Counted from the stretch's first letter, positions 31,814-40,983 are shown. The stretch is 64,000 nt of DNA from Microbulbifer flavimaris (GCF_001641755.2 NZ_LRFG02000004.1:186001-250000), one strand, 5' to 3'. Made by a program: numbers and translations. Notes: generated from the letters alone by a model not told the origin.

Positions 31814-32850
31814 ACCGCCTGTCCCCCCTGCATGTCACGCTGATTTTTGCTGTGCTCAGCCTCCTGCTGGCCTTTCAGGCAAAGTCCCATGAGCTGCGCC
31901 CGGCCTTCCTGCAGATTCAGCAGAACTCCGCCGAGACCTTCGCTGTAAACTGGCGCGTACCGGCCAGGGGCGACCTGCGGCTGTCCCTCGACGTTCGCTT
32001 TGACCAGAGCGTAACCCCTGCAAGCACTCCCCGCGGTACCTTCGCCAACGGCTCCTACACCGAGAGCTGGAAGGTAAGCCACAGCGACGCGCTGGCAAAT
32101 GCACGCATCACCATCGACGGCCTGGAACAGACCATGACGGACGCGCTGGTGCACATCCAGTGGCTGGATGGGCGTGAGCAAGTGACGAGACTGCTACCGG
32201 ACCGCACCGCCCTGGTGGTTGAGGCCAGGGGCAGCAGCAGCCAGATCGCCGCTACGTATTTTGTATTGGGCGTGGAGCATATCCTGCTGGGTATCGACCA
32301 CCTGCTGTTTGTGCTGGCACTGGTGTTACTGGTCAGTGGTTTGCGGCAGCTGGTATTGACCATCACGGCATTCACCCTGGCCCACAGCCTGACTCTGGCG
32401 GCGGCGGTGCTGGGCTGGGTTTCTGTGCCGCAGGGGCCGGTGGAGGCGATCATTGCACTCAGCATCGTATTTGTGGCGACTGAAATACTGCACAAAATTC
32501 ACGGTCACTCGACACTGGCCATTCGCAAGCCGTGGCTGGTGGCATTCAGCTTTGGGCTGTTACACGGACTCGGCTTCGCCGGAGCCCTGACAGAGATCGG
32601 TGTACCCCAGCACGCGGTTCCCCTCTCGCTGGCGCTGTTCAATATCGGCGTTGAGGCGGGCCAGCTGGCTTTTATTGCTTCACTCGCGGGGATCGTCTGG
32701 TTGGTGCGGCGCATACCGCCGGTCAGGCTGTGGGAGTCTCGCCAGGGCACCAGCGTCACCGCGGTTACCGCCTGGCCGGTGGCCTATCTGGTGGGGGGGC
32801 TGGCCGCCTGGTGGCTGATCGATCGCTCGCTGGCGGTGGTGCTGGGTTAA
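31810..32850 (+). CDS. HupE/UreJ-family membrane protein with periplasmic N-domain
   Basis: A 346-aa protein. After a signal segment (residues 5-22) comes a soluble domain (about 25-145, beginning SHELRPAFLQIQQ), then about six membrane helices with the HupE/UreJ_2 signature VEHILLGIDHLLFVLALVLL, AFTLAHSLTLAAAV and GLLHGLGFAGALTEIG. Conserved His and Asp residues in these helices resemble nickel/cobalt transporters, but members without nickel enzymes nearby, as here, have no known function. Last gene of the DUF3604-PpiC-HupE operon. Confidence 0.83.
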   Translation: MNRLSPLHVTLIFAVLSLLLAFQAKSHELRPAFLQIQQNSAETFAVNWRVPARGDLRLSLDVRFDQSVTPASTPRGTFANGSYTESWKVSHSDALANARITIDGLEQTMTDALVHIQWLDGREQVTRLLPDRTALVVEARGSSSQIAATYFVLGVEHILLGIDHLLFVLALVLLVSGLRQLVLTITAFTLAHSLTLAAAVLGWVSVPQGPVEAIIALSIVFVATEILHKIHGHSTLAIRKPWLVAFSFGLLHGLGFAGALTEIGVPQHAVPLSLALFNIGVEAGQLAFIASLAGIVWLVRRIPPVRLWESRQGTSVTAVTAWPVAYLVGGLAAWWLIDRSLAVVLG

Positions 32851-32927
32851 TGGAAGCTGGCGGAGGGCAATCCGGGCGGACTGCTGTCCGCCCGGATAGT
32901 AACGCCAACTGATTTCAGGTATTCCAC

Positions 32928-33404
32928 TCAATCCTGGAACAGCAGTTCCAGCGGGTAACCGGTGAAGGGCTTGGTTTTCTCGATCACCAGGTGGGAAGTC
33001 ATGCGTGATATGGCCGCATCTTCATTCGCCAGCAGCTGTTCGGAAACCTGATTGAAGTCTGCCGCATCCGGGCAGACAAACCGCAGCATGTAATCGAACT
33101 CCCCGGACATCTTCACGCAAGAGACGATCTGGGGTATCTCATTGATGGCCCGGCGGAAGCTTTCACTGGTACGGGCATCCTGGCGCTTCAGCGCCACGTT
33201 CACGTAAAACTCTGCATGGCGGACCTTGTCCAGGTTCACCTCCGCGTGAAACTCGCGGATATAACGCTCACTGGTCAGCCGCTTTACCCGCGCCAGACAG
33301 GCGCTCTCGGAGAGGCCGATCTCTTCACTCAGGTTGAGATTGCTGATGCGGGCGTTTGTCTGCAGGGCCTGCAGTATTTTTAGATTATGCCGGTCGATTT
33401 TCAC
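32928..33404 (-). CDS. Lrp/AsnC-family transcriptional regulator
   Basis: A 158-aa regulator: N-terminal winged helix (DRHNLKILQALQTNARISNL, then EIGLSESACLARVKRL) and a C-terminal RAM ligand-binding domain (AEFYVNVALKRQD ... VSCVKMSGEFDYMLRFVCPD). The start is GTG with only a weak purine stretch upstream. It is 113 bp downstream of an AruH-like aminotransferase gene on the same strand, which suggests amino-acid-responsive control of that enzyme. Confidence 0.9.
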   Translation of the reverse strand: MKIDRHNLKILQALQTNARISNLNLSEEIGLSESACLARVKRLTSERYIREFHAEVNLDKVRHAEFYVNVALKRQDARTSESFRRAINEIPQIVSCVKMSGEFDYMLRFVCPDAADFNQVSEQLLANEDAAISRMTSHLVIEKTKPFTGYPLELLFQD

Positions 33405-33517
33405 GGTGCTGTTTCTTCAACTACAGAAAAGCCAAGGATAACGGCAATCGACAGAAGTCGAAACAGGGGCGCGTTTGCGCACCCCTTTATTGCCAGCCTT
33501 CTCAGGGAGAGCCTCGA

Positions 33518-34711
33518 TCAGCCTGCCTGACGGTTATCGCTGTTGACGAAGTGTTCGATACGATCCAGCGCTCGGCGCAGGTCTGCATCGTCCGCAGCCA
33601 GGGTGAGGCGCACATGGTTCACGGCACTCGGACCGAAAGGTGCCCCGGGCAGGACGGACACGCGCTCGGCATCCAGTAACGCCGAGGCAAACGCCTCACC
33701 GGATTCCGCGATCTGTGACACATCCACCATCACGAACATACCCGCATCCGGTGCATAACAGCTGAGACCCGGCATTTTGCCAATGCGCTCAACAATCAAG
33801 TCGCGCCGCTTCTCATACGCGGAACGCATCTGCTCGACGAAGTAGCCATCAAACTCGAGCGCGAATGCAGCCGCTTCCTGAATGAACTGGGGGCAGCCGA
33901 ACATGGTGGCACCGGCAAACTGGGACAGGCGCTCGACCAGCTCGCCCTGGGCCACAGCCCAGCCCAGGCGCCAGCCACTCATGGCGTGGGACTTGCTCAG
34001 GCCGTCGATCACTACCACGTTATCCAGGTGCTCTGCAGCGGAACGCAGGGAGGTGTGACGGCGGGCAAAGGTGATCATGGAGTACATCTCGTCGCTCACC
34101 AGCCACACATTGCGCTCACGGCAGTAAGCCGCCAGCTCGCGCAGCTGCTCCGGCGTGGCCATGGCACCGGTGGGGTTGACCGGGGTATTGATCATTACCA
34201 CGCGGGTCTCGTCACCGATGGCGGCCTTGATGGACTCCACATCGAAGGCAAAGTTGTCTTCCGCCGGGCATGCCACCCGCTTGACGTTCAGGCGCAGGGC
34301 ATCACAAATTGGCACGTAGCCAATGTACATCGGCTCCGGGATGACGATTTCCTCCCCGGGGTTCAGCAAACAGCCCAGCACGGAATAAATGGCATTGGTG
34401 CCACCGGGGAATACCACCACATCATCGGCGCTGCAGGGATGCGGGGAAACCTTGCTCTCGATACTGGCGATGGCACGGCGCAGCACCGGTTCACCGGCGT
34501 CGGGGGAGTAGTGGGTGCGACCGACACCAAGCCGGGCGCGGGTGTAATCGAGGATGGGTTCGGGGGTATCGAAGTTGGGATCGCCCACACAGAGGAAAAT
34601 CACGTCCTCGCCCTTGTCGGCCAGCTCGTGGGCGCGCGTGCTGACCGCCCAGACATCGGCGTCGGCTCGGTTGAGGGCTTCACTCGGCAGGCTGAACTTT
34701 GGCTGGAACAT
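33518..34711 (-). CDS. Class I PLP-dependent aminotransferase, AruH (arginine:pyruvate transaminase)-like
   Basis: A 397-aa fold-type I aminotransferase. PLP-binding lysine in DGLSKSHAMSGWRLGW (around residue 240), the substrate-arginine motif near FGPSAVNHVRL, NTPVNPTGAM and SDEMYSM. The blocks LSKSHAMSGWR, PQFIQEAA, GMFVMVD and RVSVLPGAPFGPSA resemble P. aeruginosa AruH from memory, so arginine or a related amino donor is the best guess; substrate is not proven. The ATG at 34711 follows AGAGAAG; an upstream frame to 34795 is not conserved-looking. Confidence 0.83.
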   Translation of the reverse strand: MFQPKFSLPSEALNRADADVWAVSTRAHELADKGEDVIFLCVGDPNFDTPEPILDYTRARLGVGRTHYSPDAGEPVLRRAIASIESKVSPHPCSADDVVVFPGGTNAIYSVLGCLLNPGEEIVIPEPMYIGYVPICDALRLNVKRVACPAEDNFAFDVESIKAAIGDETRVVMINTPVNPTGAMATPEQLRELAAYCRERNVWLVSDEMYSMITFARRHTSLRSAAEHLDNVVVIDGLSKSHAMSGWRLGWAVAQGELVERLSQFAGATMFGCPQFIQEAAAFALEFDGYFVEQMRSAYEKRRDLIVERIGKMPGLSCYAPDAGMFVMVDVSQIAESGEAFASALLDAERVSVLPGAPFGPSAVNHVRLTLAADDADLRRALDRIEHFVNSDNRQAG

Positions 34712-34900
34712 CTTCTCTATCCGGTTGTTATCGATACTGCGTACACTAACAACCGCGCGGGTAATTGATGCCCGATCTGAAGGCGGATTTCGCATTCCCG
34801 CGAGTTTTTAGCGCCCCGCACCGCAGAAAATTCTGCGCCGCGCCACAACCGACCGGACATTGCCCGCCGGTCGCGAGATCAGGCCGGCCGCGCGACCCGG

Positions 34901-37078
34901 TCAGAACCGGTAGCTGAAATTCAGTCCGCCCAGTGTGTCCTCCGGCCGCACCAGCACGGTGCCACTGACCAGGAACTGGTCGGTGACATTGAGCCCCACC
35001 ATGGCCCCGCCGCCATTCTGGAAGTAACCGGAGTTGCGGCTGTTGTAGGCGGCCAGGTTGGCATTGTTACCGCGGATCGACTTGATGCCGATATTCACGT
35101 CCTGGCGGTCATCGCCGTCATTGGCTTCCACCCACACCTCGCCGAACCAGCGCCAGTCCGCCTCTTCCGGTGCGTTGTAGAAAAAGCCCGCCCGGTAACG
35201 CCAGTACTCCCGGCTGATCCCCCCCACACGCAGGCCGATGGGATCCACTGTCTGGCCGTTGATGGCACTGATATACGTCAGGTCAGAGTTGGTCCGCTCG
35301 GTGAAACGGTCGCTATCCACGTCGGTCCAGGCCACGGAAACAAAGGGGCCTACCTGGCAGGGCAACGCCGGTGCCGTGTCGAAGCCGCCACGCACAAATG
35401 CACTGCTGGCATCACCTTCGGTGCTGGCCTTGATCTGCGTCCGGTAAGGTCCGAGATCGATATGGCGATTCACATCGTCGTAGTCGATGTCGCTATAGGT
35501 CAGGCCCCCGTCCACAAACCAGCGCTCGTCGTGCCAGCGGGCCAGCCAGCTGAAATTGAGGTTATCCGCCTTCAGCGACCAGTCCCGCGGCCGGTAATCG
35601 GAGCTGCCATAGGACAGGGCCAACGACCACTCGAGATTGTCGCTGGCGTTGAAACTGAAGCCGAAGAAGCCGTCCCAGGCATTGTCGTTATAGTTGGGTG
35701 CCGGTCCTCCGCCGAGTTCAGTGGTGGTCCAGGCGGCGCTGAAAAAGACGGTGGTGGTGGGCTCACGAAACCGCTGCGACAACAGGTGCTGGTCGATATT
35801 GGACTGGTGGGCGCGGGTGTTCTGGTAGCCCAGGTCCGGCAGGATGGCGAAGCCCGTCGGCGCGCTCAGCACCGAGTAATAGTAATCCCCCAGCACTTCC
35901 TGGGCGGCGAGGGTGGGATGCACACCGTCATTGAAGTAAAGCCGGTCCGCATTGGGGGCACTACCCACCTCACTGAAGACCGGATCCGGATTCGCGCAGG
36001 CTCCTGCGGCATAGCAGGTCGCCGCCTGGTCAATATCGGCAAAGCCGAATAACCCGGGCCGCTCCAGCGCCAGGGCGGCGAAGCCCTCGGTATCCAGGAT
36101 CAATACATTTTCAACAAACAGCAGCTGGCCGCGCAGCTCTTCATTGAACAGCGCGGTGCCGGAGTTGGCAGCGGAAACCGCGGCCGGCCCCAGGTCATTC
36201 ATCAGGGGCGTATTGCCGACCCGCGGCGCGTTGGAAACCACTACGTATTTCGCTCCTGCACCACGCAGCTGCTCCGCAGCGGTAACGAGGAAAGTGGCGG
36301 CGCGCTCCATCGACGCCGGACTGATGGTGCCGGCAATGGTGTTGGCAATAATGTCGTTACCACCGCCGTTCAGGTAGTAGAGCGTGTCTCTGGAAACCGA
36401 ATTGCGCTGCAGGTATCCCTGCCCCAGGGCATTTGGCACACCGGTAAGACCGATACCGTTGGTGGGATCGTCTACCAGTGCCTGCAGGGCGGCAGGATTA
36501 TTAAAACTGGAAACCGCTGCAATCAGCTCCGCCGGCGGCAGGTAGGGGCTCTCCCCCGCTGCGGGGTCACAGATACCGTCCTCACCACAGCGGGTCGAGT
36601 CCGGCAGGATGGTTGTCAGGCTGTTGTGATCTGCCACCGTCGTGTCAGGGAAAAGGGCCAGGAAGCGCTGGGGACCCACAACATCCAGCAGCACATCCGC
36701 GGCGCGATTTCCCCCAACCGCCCAATTGCTGCCATTGACCAATACCGAACCGGTGATCTGCGCCACCTGCTCTTCGACGGTGCCCGCTGCCGGATAACAG
36801 GGTACTGCACCACCGAACTGTGGTCCCAGGCCAAAACAGGAAGGGGTCAAAGGCTCCAGCCCGAAGCGCTGCGCGGTAAAGCTGATAGCCGGCTGGCGCG
36901 GTGTTTCGCCGTCCGGGTCATCGCTGGTAAAAATACCCGCATTACCGCTGTCAGAGAGACTGTCTCCGAAGACAACAACATTGCGGTAGAGTCCCGAGGT
37001 CACGCTGTCGTCAGCGGCGGCGACCGACGCGGTCGCGAACGCCACCGCGAAGCTGATGGATCTTGCCGTGAATCCCAT
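34901..37078 (-). CDS. GDSL-type autotransporter esterase/lipase
   Basis: A 725-aa surface protein (EstA type). Signal peptide about residues 1-22; GDSL passenger from 31 with the nucleophile in VVVFGDSLSDSGN (S40), a GGNDI block III near 240, and DGVHPT block V near 380; then a C-terminal 12-strand autotransporter barrel (about 450-725) ending in the outer-membrane signature NFSYRF. Such enzymes are anchored in the outer membrane with the esterase outside. The ATG at 37078 follows AAGGAG at six bases; the frame to 37156 is not a signal sequence. Confidence 0.93.
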   Translation of the reverse strand: MGFTARSISFAVAFATASVAAADDSVTSGLYRNVVVFGDSLSDSGNAGIFTSDDPDGETPRQPAISFTAQRFGLEPLTPSCFGLGPQFGGAVPCYPAAGTVEEQVAQITGSVLVNGSNWAVGGNRAADVLLDVVGPQRFLALFPDTTVADHNSLTTILPDSTRCGEDGICDPAAGESPYLPPAELIAAVSSFNNPAALQALVDDPTNGIGLTGVPNALGQGYLQRNSVSRDTLYYLNGGGNDIIANTIAGTISPASMERAATFLVTAAEQLRGAGAKYVVVSNAPRVGNTPLMNDLGPAAVSAANSGTALFNEELRGQLLFVENVLILDTEGFAALALERPGLFGFADIDQAATCYAAGACANPDPVFSEVGSAPNADRLYFNDGVHPTLAAQEVLGDYYYSVLSAPTGFAILPDLGYQNTRAHQSNIDQHLLSQRFREPTTTVFFSAAWTTTELGGGPAPNYNDNAWDGFFGFSFNASDNLEWSLALSYGSSDYRPRDWSLKADNLNFSWLARWHDERWFVDGGLTYSDIDYDDVNRHIDLGPYRTQIKASTEGDASSAFVRGGFDTAPALPCQVGPFVSVAWTDVDSDRFTERTNSDLTYISAINGQTVDPIGLRVGGISREYWRYRAGFFYNAPEEADWRWFGEVWVEANDGDDRQDVNIGIKSIRGNNANLAAYNSRNSGYFQNGGGAMVGLNVTDQFLVSGTVLVRPEDTLGGLNFSYRF

Positions 37079-37223
37079 AATGCACTCCTTTGCACAGGTC
37101 GCGATTGGGCAAGTATAGACATCCAGCTGATCAACTTTTCTGCAGCTTGCGAGCACTGGAGTCCTGCGCCCTACAGAGAACCGACGATGGAGTCCATGGT
37201 TGTAAATTCAGCCGCCGCGCCGC

Positions 37224-38687
37224 CTATTTTTTCAAATCGGCAAACGCTTCGATGGCTTTTTTCCGGGTCTCTTTAACATCGCAAATGGGCGGCGGGTAGC
37301 CCTCCATCGGTGGCGGGCAGTGCACCTCGTCGTCACTGAGTTTTTTCAGTTCCGGCAGATAGTGACGAATAAACTCACCGTGGCGATCAAACTTCTTCGA
37401 CTGACTGTAGGGGTTGAAGACGCGGAAATAAGGCACTGCATCAGTACCCGTCGATGCCGCCCACTGCCAGCCGCCGTTGTTGGAGGCGAAGTCCCCATCG
37501 ATCAGCTGGTTCATGAAATAGCGCTCGCCCCAGCGCCAGTCGATCAACAGGTTCTTGGTCAGGAACGAAGCCACCACCATGCGCAAGCGGTTGTGCATCC
37601 AGCCAGTCTTTTCCAGCTGACGCATCGCCGCATCGACGATGGGCACGCCAGTCTTGCCTTTGCACCAGCGACGAAACGCCAGCTCGTCGCTAGACCAGGG
37701 CACCGCCTCGGTTTCCGGCTTGAACGGCTTGTGTTTACAGATGCGGGGGTAGGCCACGATCAGGTGGGTGTAAAACTCCCGCCAGATAAGCTCGCCGAGC
37801 CAGCAGTCGATACCCTCGCTGCCGCCTTTCCAGCGACCGCGGTTACACTCCAGGGCCATATGTGCACACTGGCGTACAGAGAGTGCACCGGCATTCAAGT
37901 AGGGAGACAGTTTGGACGTGCCATCGATGGCCGGGAAATCCCGCTCGTCCTCGTAGGCGTCGACCTGCTCCTCGAATGCTTTCAACCGTTTCAGCGCGGC
38001 TTTCTCTCCCGGTTGCCAGCCCAGCAGCCGGCCGTTTTCCATGGGCACGGCACTGTACCCATCCACGGTATCGGGGATTGTCTGGCGCAGGTTTTCTTCC
38101 CCCTTGACCTGCAACCAGCTGGGCCATTCCTCCGTCTCCCGTTTGCGCGGAGCGGGCAGTGGGGAAAAGTCAGTACCGCCGCACTGCTCGATAAAAGCCC
38201 GTTTGAAAGGGGTAAAAACTTTATAGGCGTCACCACTGTTGGTCTTCACCGCCCCGGGAGAGACCAGGGTCCGGTCCGTGCTGAACTCGATCGGGATGTC
38301 GACTTCCTTCAAAGCCGCCCGCACGGCCTGGTCCCGCTCCTGTTCATTCACCGGGTACTCCGCGTTGGCAAAAACCGCACCCACCTCCAGCTTCTGCGCG
38401 ATCTGCGCCATGGCTTCCGGCACCTGATCAAAGCGTTTCAGCTCGAGGAAGTACAGCGGGATATTGCGATCTCCGAGGGCATCCTGCAGTTCGCGCAGAC
38501 AGGCGAGCCGAAAGGCGACCAGGTTGTCGCCCTCGTCGTGCCCCTGCCAGGTCTCCGGGCAGGCGATAAAGACACCCGCCACCGAGTGACAGGCCTGGAC
38601 AGCCCGGTGCAGCGCAGTATTGTCATGGATTCTGAGATCCGTGCGGAACCAGACCAGGCCGCGCGCATGTTCGAATCGGTCACTCAT
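37224..38687 (-). CDS. phrB: Deoxyribodipyrimidine photolyase (class I CPD photolyase)
   Basis: Light-driven repair of UV pyrimidine dimers. The 487-aa protein has the N-terminal antenna-binding domain (LVWFRTDLRIHDNTAL) and the FAD-binding helical domain with GELIWREFYTHLIVAYP, GVPIVDAAMRQLEKTGWMHN, SFLTKNLLIDWRWGERYF, NNGGWQWAASTGTDA and YFRVFNPYSQSKKFD, all hallmarks of class I photolyases. Its start codon overlaps the merR stop (ATGA), so it is translationally coupled as the third gene of a rudS-merR-phrB operon. The antenna chromophore is probably MTHF by family, not visible here. Confidence 0.95.
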   Translation of the reverse strand: MSDRFEHARGLVWFRTDLRIHDNTALHRAVQACHSVAGVFIACPETWQGHDEGDNLVAFRLACLRELQDALGDRNIPLYFLELKRFDQVPEAMAQIAQKLEVGAVFANAEYPVNEQERDQAVRAALKEVDIPIEFSTDRTLVSPGAVKTNSGDAYKVFTPFKRAFIEQCGGTDFSPLPAPRKRETEEWPSWLQVKGEENLRQTIPDTVDGYSAVPMENGRLLGWQPGEKAALKRLKAFEEQVDAYEDERDFPAIDGTSKLSPYLNAGALSVRQCAHMALECNRGRWKGGSEGIDCWLGELIWREFYTHLIVAYPRICKHKPFKPETEAVPWSSDELAFRRWCKGKTGVPIVDAAMRQLEKTGWMHNRLRMVVASFLTKNLLIDWRWGERYFMNQLIDGDFASNNGGWQWAASTGTDAVPYFRVFNPYSQSKKFDRHGEFIRHYLPELKKLSDDEVHCPPPMEGYPPPICDVKETRKKAIEAFADLKK

Positions 38688-39682
38688 GAAAATTGCTCCC
38701 GCAATTGCTGCAATGCTTCAGTGCAATTCGCCGACAACAACCGCATCCGCGCCCGCTCTGCCAGGCGGCACAGGTCCTGCTGCTGCAAGTCCACGAACCC
38801 ACCGGCAAACCACAGTGGCACCCTCAGCCCCTTGCGGGCCCGCTCTAGACCACTGCCGAGCGTCGCCATTGGCAGGGCGTGATGGCTATAGCAGAGCACG
38901 CCATCGATCCCCAGGGTTTTCTCCGCAATGGCCAGTTCGCCCAGCTCGGCCTCCGGCGCCAGGCCAATCACCTCGAAGCCGATATCTGTCAGGGCAGCCT
39001 CGAACAGCTGCGCAAACACTCCCTGCTCAGTGCCGGGGAAGGTCAGCAGTACCAGACGGCCCAGGACCGGGCCACGCTTGCGGTTGCGGCGGCCGGCGCG
39101 CAGGTTCACAGCCAGCAGCTCGCCCAGATGCCGCCAGAACAGAGCCCGGGCGATGCTGCTGCCGTAACGGCGCTGGCGGCTGAGCCTGCGCTGCAGCGGC
39201 GACAGCCATCGATCCAGCAGCAGCGGCAGCGGGTAGGCGGAGAGCAACTGCTCCAGGTGCCGGTCCAGCTCGGCCGGCACCAGGCGCCCTTCCAGGGCCA
39301 GGGTTTCAGCCACCAGCTGCGACCAGCTGTCCTCGACGGGGGTAGGCTCCAATCCGGCCGCATCCGCTGGGGGGGAATCTCCCCGGGATTGCTCCAGCAG
39401 CGGGCGCACCTTGCCGATGGCGACACCGCGGGCCAACCAGGCCTGGATATCACGAATCCGGGCCACATCGCTCTCGCTATAGAGGCGGTGGCCCTTCCCC
39501 GTGCGGCTGGGAACCAGCAGCCCATAGCGCCGCTCCCAGGCCCGCAGGGTCACCGGATTGACCCCGGTGCGCTGGGCCACTTCGCCGATCGCCAGATTCG
39601 ACTCTGTCAAAGGCTGCTCAGTCTCCCCTGACGGTTTCTCTCCCCGCGCTGCGGCCGGGGTGGGTACTTCTGCTTCAGACAC
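38684..39682 (-). CDS. MerR-family regulator with B12-binding-like C-domain (LitR type)
   Basis: A 332-aa regulator. A low-complexity N-tail (1-28) precedes a MerR winged helix: AIGEVAQRTGVNPVTLRAWE with RYGLLVPSRTGKGHRLYSE (about 30-75). The C-terminal part (about 105-325) has the helical bundle and Rossmann-like layout of cobalamin-binding light sensors (VLLTFPGTEQGVFAQLFEAA ... IGLAPEAELGELA). I do not see the E/D-x-H cobalamin-ligand motif, so it may be of the non-B12 class that works with a separate photosensor. The start is GTG with GAGG upstream. Likely binds the TGTACA sites at 40765-40834. Confidence 0.82.
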   Translation of the reverse strand: MSEAEVPTPAAARGEKPSGETEQPLTESNLAIGEVAQRTGVNPVTLRAWERRYGLLVPSRTGKGHRLYSESDVARIRDIQAWLARGVAIGKVRPLLEQSRGDSPPADAAGLEPTPVEDSWSQLVAETLALEGRLVPAELDRHLEQLLSAYPLPLLLDRWLSPLQRRLSRQRRYGSSIARALFWRHLGELLAVNLRAGRRNRKRGPVLGRLVLLTFPGTEQGVFAQLFEAALTDIGFEVIGLAPEAELGELAIAEKTLGIDGVLCYSHHALPMATLGSGLERARKGLRVPLWFAGGFVDLQQQDLCRLAERARMRLLSANCTEALQQLREQFS

Positions 39683-39780
39683 GTTTGCCTCAATCCGGTA
39701 TCAAGTTAACCGCCCTTTCATCGGGCGACTGTATTTAAAAGCGCTCGCGGTGCTCTCTTCGCGATTGCAAGCGCAACTGT

Positions 39781-40758
39781 TCAGTGAAAATCGCACAGCC
39801 CCATTTCCGCCGGCTCCGCTGCCAGTAACATCTGGCTGTGAATAAAGCTGTGGGGGGTACGGGGCAGGTAATGACGCAGCAGCGTCAGCACTGCCGAGGC
39901 CGGCTTGAGTCCACGGCGGTACTCGTCGATCAGCTGGGTCAGCTCCGCCTTTTCCTCCTTGCTGAGATATCCCTTGAGGTGCCCCTGGCTGTGCATCAGC
40001 GCGTTGGTCTTGTCCTTGCGGCTGGCCATATGGGTGAGGATATCCATCATGCGGGCGCGCACGTCCAGTGCCAGCTCCTCATGGTCCCGCCCCTTCGAGT
40101 TGGCCAGCACCCGCCCCAGTTCGCGGGTTTTGTCTTGGTGGTGCGCCAGCAACAGGTACTTGTAGGCAGTGAAGAACTCGATGATGTGCGCCGGGCTCGG
40201 CTCCTCCTGCACATAGCGGAACCAGGCATCGTAAGCGAATACCCGGGTCAGGAAGTTCTCACGGATCTCATTGCTGTTGAGGCGGCCCACCTCTTCCATC
40301 GGCAGGTCCGGGAAGCGCTCCCGCAGCCGCTGTGCGTAGACGCCCATGCCGTCATTGTCGTGGCCGTGCCCGTTGGGCAGGTAGCGCCGGATACCCTTGA
40401 GGCCGCAGCTGGGGGAGTTCTGCATAAAAATGTAGCCGCGCACCTGCTGCAACTGCGGGACCATGCTGTCCGCATAGTCCTTTAATGGCTGGGTGACATC
40501 GAGCGTCGGGTCGTCCACCCCGAGCACGCGAATTTCGGCATCAGCCGAGGTGTCGCTCTTCACCAGGCGAATGGGCTGACGTGGCACACCCATACCGATC
40601 GCCACTTCAGGGCACAGTGGCACATAGTCGAATACGCGCCCCAGCAACTGGGTGCAGATCTTGCTGTGCTTGTGTCCGCCGTTATAGCGCACTGCGTCCC
40701 CCATGGCGCACTGACTGATGGCCACGGGAATTTTTTCCGCCTGCAACTCGATTTTCAT
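39781..40758 (-). CDS. rudS: TudS (DUF523)-DUF1722 protein, RudS-like tRNA 4-thiouridine desulfidase
   Basis: A 325-aa two-domain protein. The N-terminal TudS/DUF523 domain (about 10-155) shows the three cysteines expected to hold a [4Fe-4S] cluster: VAISQCAMGDAVRYNGGHK, PLCPEVAIGMGVPRQP and QNSPSCGLKGIRR. The C-terminal DUF1722 domain (about 180-310: FFTAYKYLLLAHHQDKTREL) is the YbgA-type domain. As I recall, TudS-DUF1722 fusions (RudS) remove sulfur from 4-thiouridine in tRNA. ATG at 40758, ten bases after the last TGTACA site; a GTG just before it is in frame. First gene of the operon with merR and phrB. Confidence 0.82.
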   Translation of the reverse strand: MKIELQAEKIPVAISQCAMGDAVRYNGGHKHSKICTQLLGRVFDYVPLCPEVAIGMGVPRQPIRLVKSDTSADAEIRVLGVDDPTLDVTQPLKDYADSMVPQLQQVRGYIFMQNSPSCGLKGIRRYLPNGHGHDNDGMGVYAQRLRERFPDLPMEEVGRLNSNEIRENFLTRVFAYDAWFRYVQEEPSPAHIIEFFTAYKYLLLAHHQDKTRELGRVLANSKGRDHEELALDVRARMMDILTHMASRKDKTNALMHSQGHLKGYLSKEEKAELTQLIDEYRRGLKPASAVLTLLRHYLPRTPHSFIHSQMLLAAEPAEMGLCDFH

Positions 40759-40764
40759 CACACC

Positions 40765-40834
40765 TGTACACCTTTGAAGATTTGTACAAGTTATAACTCC
40801 TCACTCCACCCTGTACAAGTTTTATTTTTGTACA
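40765..40834 (-). promoter_or_regulatory. rudS-merR-phrB promoter with four TGTACA operators
   Basis: Minus-strand promoter: TTGTAC (-35, 40818-40813), a 17-base spacer, TATAAC (-10, 40795-40790). Four TGTACA palindromes lie at 40765-40770, 40783-40788, 40812-40817 and 40829-40834. They form two pairs (start-to-start 18 bp and 17 bp). One pair overlaps the -35 and the other the start point and ribosome site. Sites 2 and 3 share the longer TGTACAAGTT. The layout fits repression by the MerR-type protein of the operon; I recall a TGTACA-type consensus for LitR/PplR regulators but could not check it. Confidence 0.75.
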
Positions 40835-40983
40835 ATGCAGATACAGACGGATAACCCCACCCTAGACTCGGGGAGCGCCAGCCGCGATTTTTGTCCTGTT
40901 GCCGACAGTGACCCGGAAGGCCGCTTGCGCCACAGTGCGCCACCGCTAAAATGCCAGACCCCCTGAGAGCTACGGACATAGCC

